From the NCBI GenBank assembly GCA_003219465.1, contig QHOX01000061.1, forward strand, positions 1 to 44,772: a DNA stretch of 44,772 nt. The letters are read 5' to 3'. A model generated the notes under the pieces. The model did not search any database and had not been told where the DNA came from. It saw only the letters and a program-made list of their open reading frames with translations. The DNA is from Verrucomicrobiota bacterium (GTDB lineage: Bacteria; Verrucomicrobiota; Verrucomicrobiia; Chthoniobacterales; UBA10450). Every line of letters begins with the position of its first letter. The first letter of the stretch is position 1. This document shows, piece after piece, positions 43,345 through 44,772 of the stretch. The translations under genes were made by a program, and so were the position numbers.

Positions 43345-44647
43345 CGCGCAAGGGCGGCCGCATTTTCAGCATCACCGCACCGGCAACTCCTGCAAAAAGC
43401 GAAGCAGCGATAATGCCTCGCTTGGCTGCGTCGATCAAAGCCGCTTCCTCGAACGCCAGCATGGCGACAAACAGTGACATCGTGAAACCGATTCCGGCGA
43501 GAAACGCATACCCAAGCAACGATCTCCAGTTCACCGCCTGAGGGAGCTTCGCAATCCCAATCTTCACAGCAACCAAGGCAGCTATCATAATTCCAAGTGG
43601 TTTACCGAACATCAGTCCCGCCAATACTCCAAGCCCAATCTCTATGTGCTGCAGCGATAGATCAATTTTCACTCCGGCATTCGCAAACGCGAACAGGGGC
43701 ATGACCACGAACGCCGAAAAATTGTGCAATGCGTGCTCGAGCCTGAGGACCGGCGCAATTGCGCCTCCACTGGCCCGCTCAAGAGCGAACAATGTCTCCT
43801 GTTGTTCTTTGCTGGTCAAAACCAGAAAGTCCCCAGTTTCCGTGCGATCGAATTGATCCAGCAGCGAGCGTGCTTCTCTGGAGAATTCCCGCGCGTTGAT
43901 GCGCGAATGTGTAGGAATGGTGAAGGCAAGGGCAACGCCTGCGATCGTCGCGTGCACACCGGAGGCATGAACAAAACACCATAGAACGACTCCGACCAGC
44001 AGATACGGCCACAGACGACGAATACCGATTAGATTTAATCCAATCAACACGAGCAGCGTCACCGCTGCGCCGCCCAGCGCACTCCAGACGATCGCCTGCG
44101 AATAAAAAAGTGAGATAACAAGCACCGCCCCCATGTCGTCGACGATGGCCAGGGCAGTCAGCAGCACTTTTGCCCCGATTGGCGCCCGCGGGGCGATCAA
44201 ATTGAGTGCGCCCAGGGCAAATGCTATGTCGGTTGCCATGGGAATGCCCCAACCGTGCGCACCCAACCCGCGCAAATTGAAAATCAAATAGATCAGCGCG
44301 GGCACAACCATTCCCCCGATTGCGCACGCGATTGGAAGCGCTGCCTGCTGGGCAGAGGACAATTCACCAGCCAGCAATTCACGTTTGATTTCGAGCCCGA
44401 CCAGAAGAAAAAACACGGCCATCAGACCGTCATTGATCCAATCGTGCAGGCTCAGCGAAAGCTCGTGAGGAGCGATTCCGAGTGTCAGCGATATCTCCCA
44501 AAGATGGTTGTATGCTTCGGACAACGGCGAATTGGCAATCGCGAGCGCAGCAAGACCGAATCCCAACAGAACCAGACCACCAAGTGTCTCTGTGCGGAAA
44601 AAGCGCTGAAAGATCGTCAGCGGGATTTTTTTCAACCGTGCCGGCAT
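43334..44647 (-). CDS. nhaA: Na+/H+ antiporter NhaA
   Basis: NhaA exchanges two protons for one sodium ion across the inner membrane, protecting against salt and alkaline stress. The 437-residue protein shows the family marks: INDGLMAVFFLLVGLEIKRE, MATDIAFALGAL (Asp equivalent to D133), ALAIVDDMGAVLVISLFY (the D163/D164 pair) and GKPLGIMIAALVAVKIGIA, with GYAFLAGIGFTMSLFVAMLA near the end. The central loop of about 50 residues (EFSREARSLLDQFDRTETGD) is longer than in E. coli and is seen in other non-enteric NhaAs. ATG 44647 is preferred over TTG 44668. It overlaps the downstream gene by 11 bases, so the two are co-transcribed. Confidence 0.94.
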   Translation of the reverse strand: MPARLKKIPLTIFQRFFRTETLGGLVLLGFGLAALAIANSPLSEAYNHLWEISLTLGIAPHELSLSLHDWINDGLMAVFFLLVGLEIKRELLAGELSSAQQAALPIACAIGGMVVPALIYLIFNLRGLGAHGWGIPMATDIAFALGALNLIAPRAPIGAKVLLTALAIVDDMGAVLVISLFYSQAIVWSALGGAAVTLLVLIGLNLIGIRRLWPYLLVGVVLWCFVHASGVHATIAGVALAFTIPTHSRINAREFSREARSLLDQFDRTETGDFLVLTSKEQQETLFALERASGGAIAPVLRLEHALHNFSAFVVMPLFAFANAGVKIDLSLQHIEIGLGVLAGLMFGKPLGIMIAALVAVKIGIAKLPQAVNWRSLLGYAFLAGIGFTMSLFVAMLAFEEAALIDAAKRGIIAASLFAGVAGAVMLKMRPPLRDAK

Positions 44648-44772
44648 GTCAGTCGTTAGGGTTAGCAATAGTAAATGACCTGCTCATCCAAACCATTCGG
44701 GCAAGCGTTGTCGGTGCCGCGTTCGGCGGAGATATGTGCAAGGGCTAATTAGCTTCGCAACGCTAAATCGTC
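44648..44772. other. Right edge, upstream of nhaA
   Basis: This is the leader and promoter region of nhaA as far as the window shows. I see no gene, riboswitch or clear promoter box in it. Confidence 0.4.

Noticed and set aside
1-44772. CRISPR array, tRNA, rRNA, transposase or prophage genes
   Set aside because: No regularly spaced repeats with unique spacers, no cloverleaf or rRNA-like stretch recognised by eye, and no gene resembling an integrase, transposase or phage structural protein.

Overview
The window looks like chromosome from a Gram-negative, probably soil-dwelling verrucomicrobial bacterium (Spartobacteria/Chthoniobacterales, for example a Udaeobacter-like lineage). This placement is inference. 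It rests on a short-form ECF-like sigma factor, an LptD-type outer-membrane protein and a TonB-dependent receptor (so two membranes), many TPR proteins sharing one C-terminal signature, and intergenic repeats built on ATTCGTG, AATGACGAA and CGTTGAAC units. I see no rRNA, tRNA, CRISPR array, transposase or phage gene.

The left third (1-16050) is mostly housekeeping. A sigma factor (-) is divergent from lptD, followed on + by ugd, rsmB and an M29 aminopeptidase. A large membrane-anchored TPR protein (-) with a duplicated TPR half and a repetitive beta-like tail comes next. Then coaX (-), hemB with a PD-(D/E)XK-like protein (+), gpmI (-), and an alkaline-phosphatase-fold protein (+) whose active site is almost entirely replaced.

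The middle and right (16125-40082) form an unusual block dominated by polytopic GT-C-like membrane proteins. Six resemble eukaryotic TMTC proteins: an acidic first loop, an HPxxVxSVAW motif and a C-terminal TPR domain. They fall into two paralogous clades, one always on - (16125, 24130, 38037) and one always on + (20090, 22008, 28549). All six end in the same C-terminal module. The copy at 28549-30694 is split by a one-base T-run frameshift. Three other GT-C-like proteins (18290, 34635, 36145), a histidine-rich polytopic TPR protein (26457) and a TonB-dependent receptor (31005) share the block. A reasonable inference is an envelope glycosylation or surface-polymer locus, but no substrate protein or sugar-activation operon is visible beside it; the nearest nucleotide-sugar gene is ugd.

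The right end (40399-44647) holds an nhaA antiporter gene overlapping a gene for a fused transporter-like/spermidine-synthase-like protein, both on -. Promoters are hard to call. The clearest terminator follows the TonB receptor gene.
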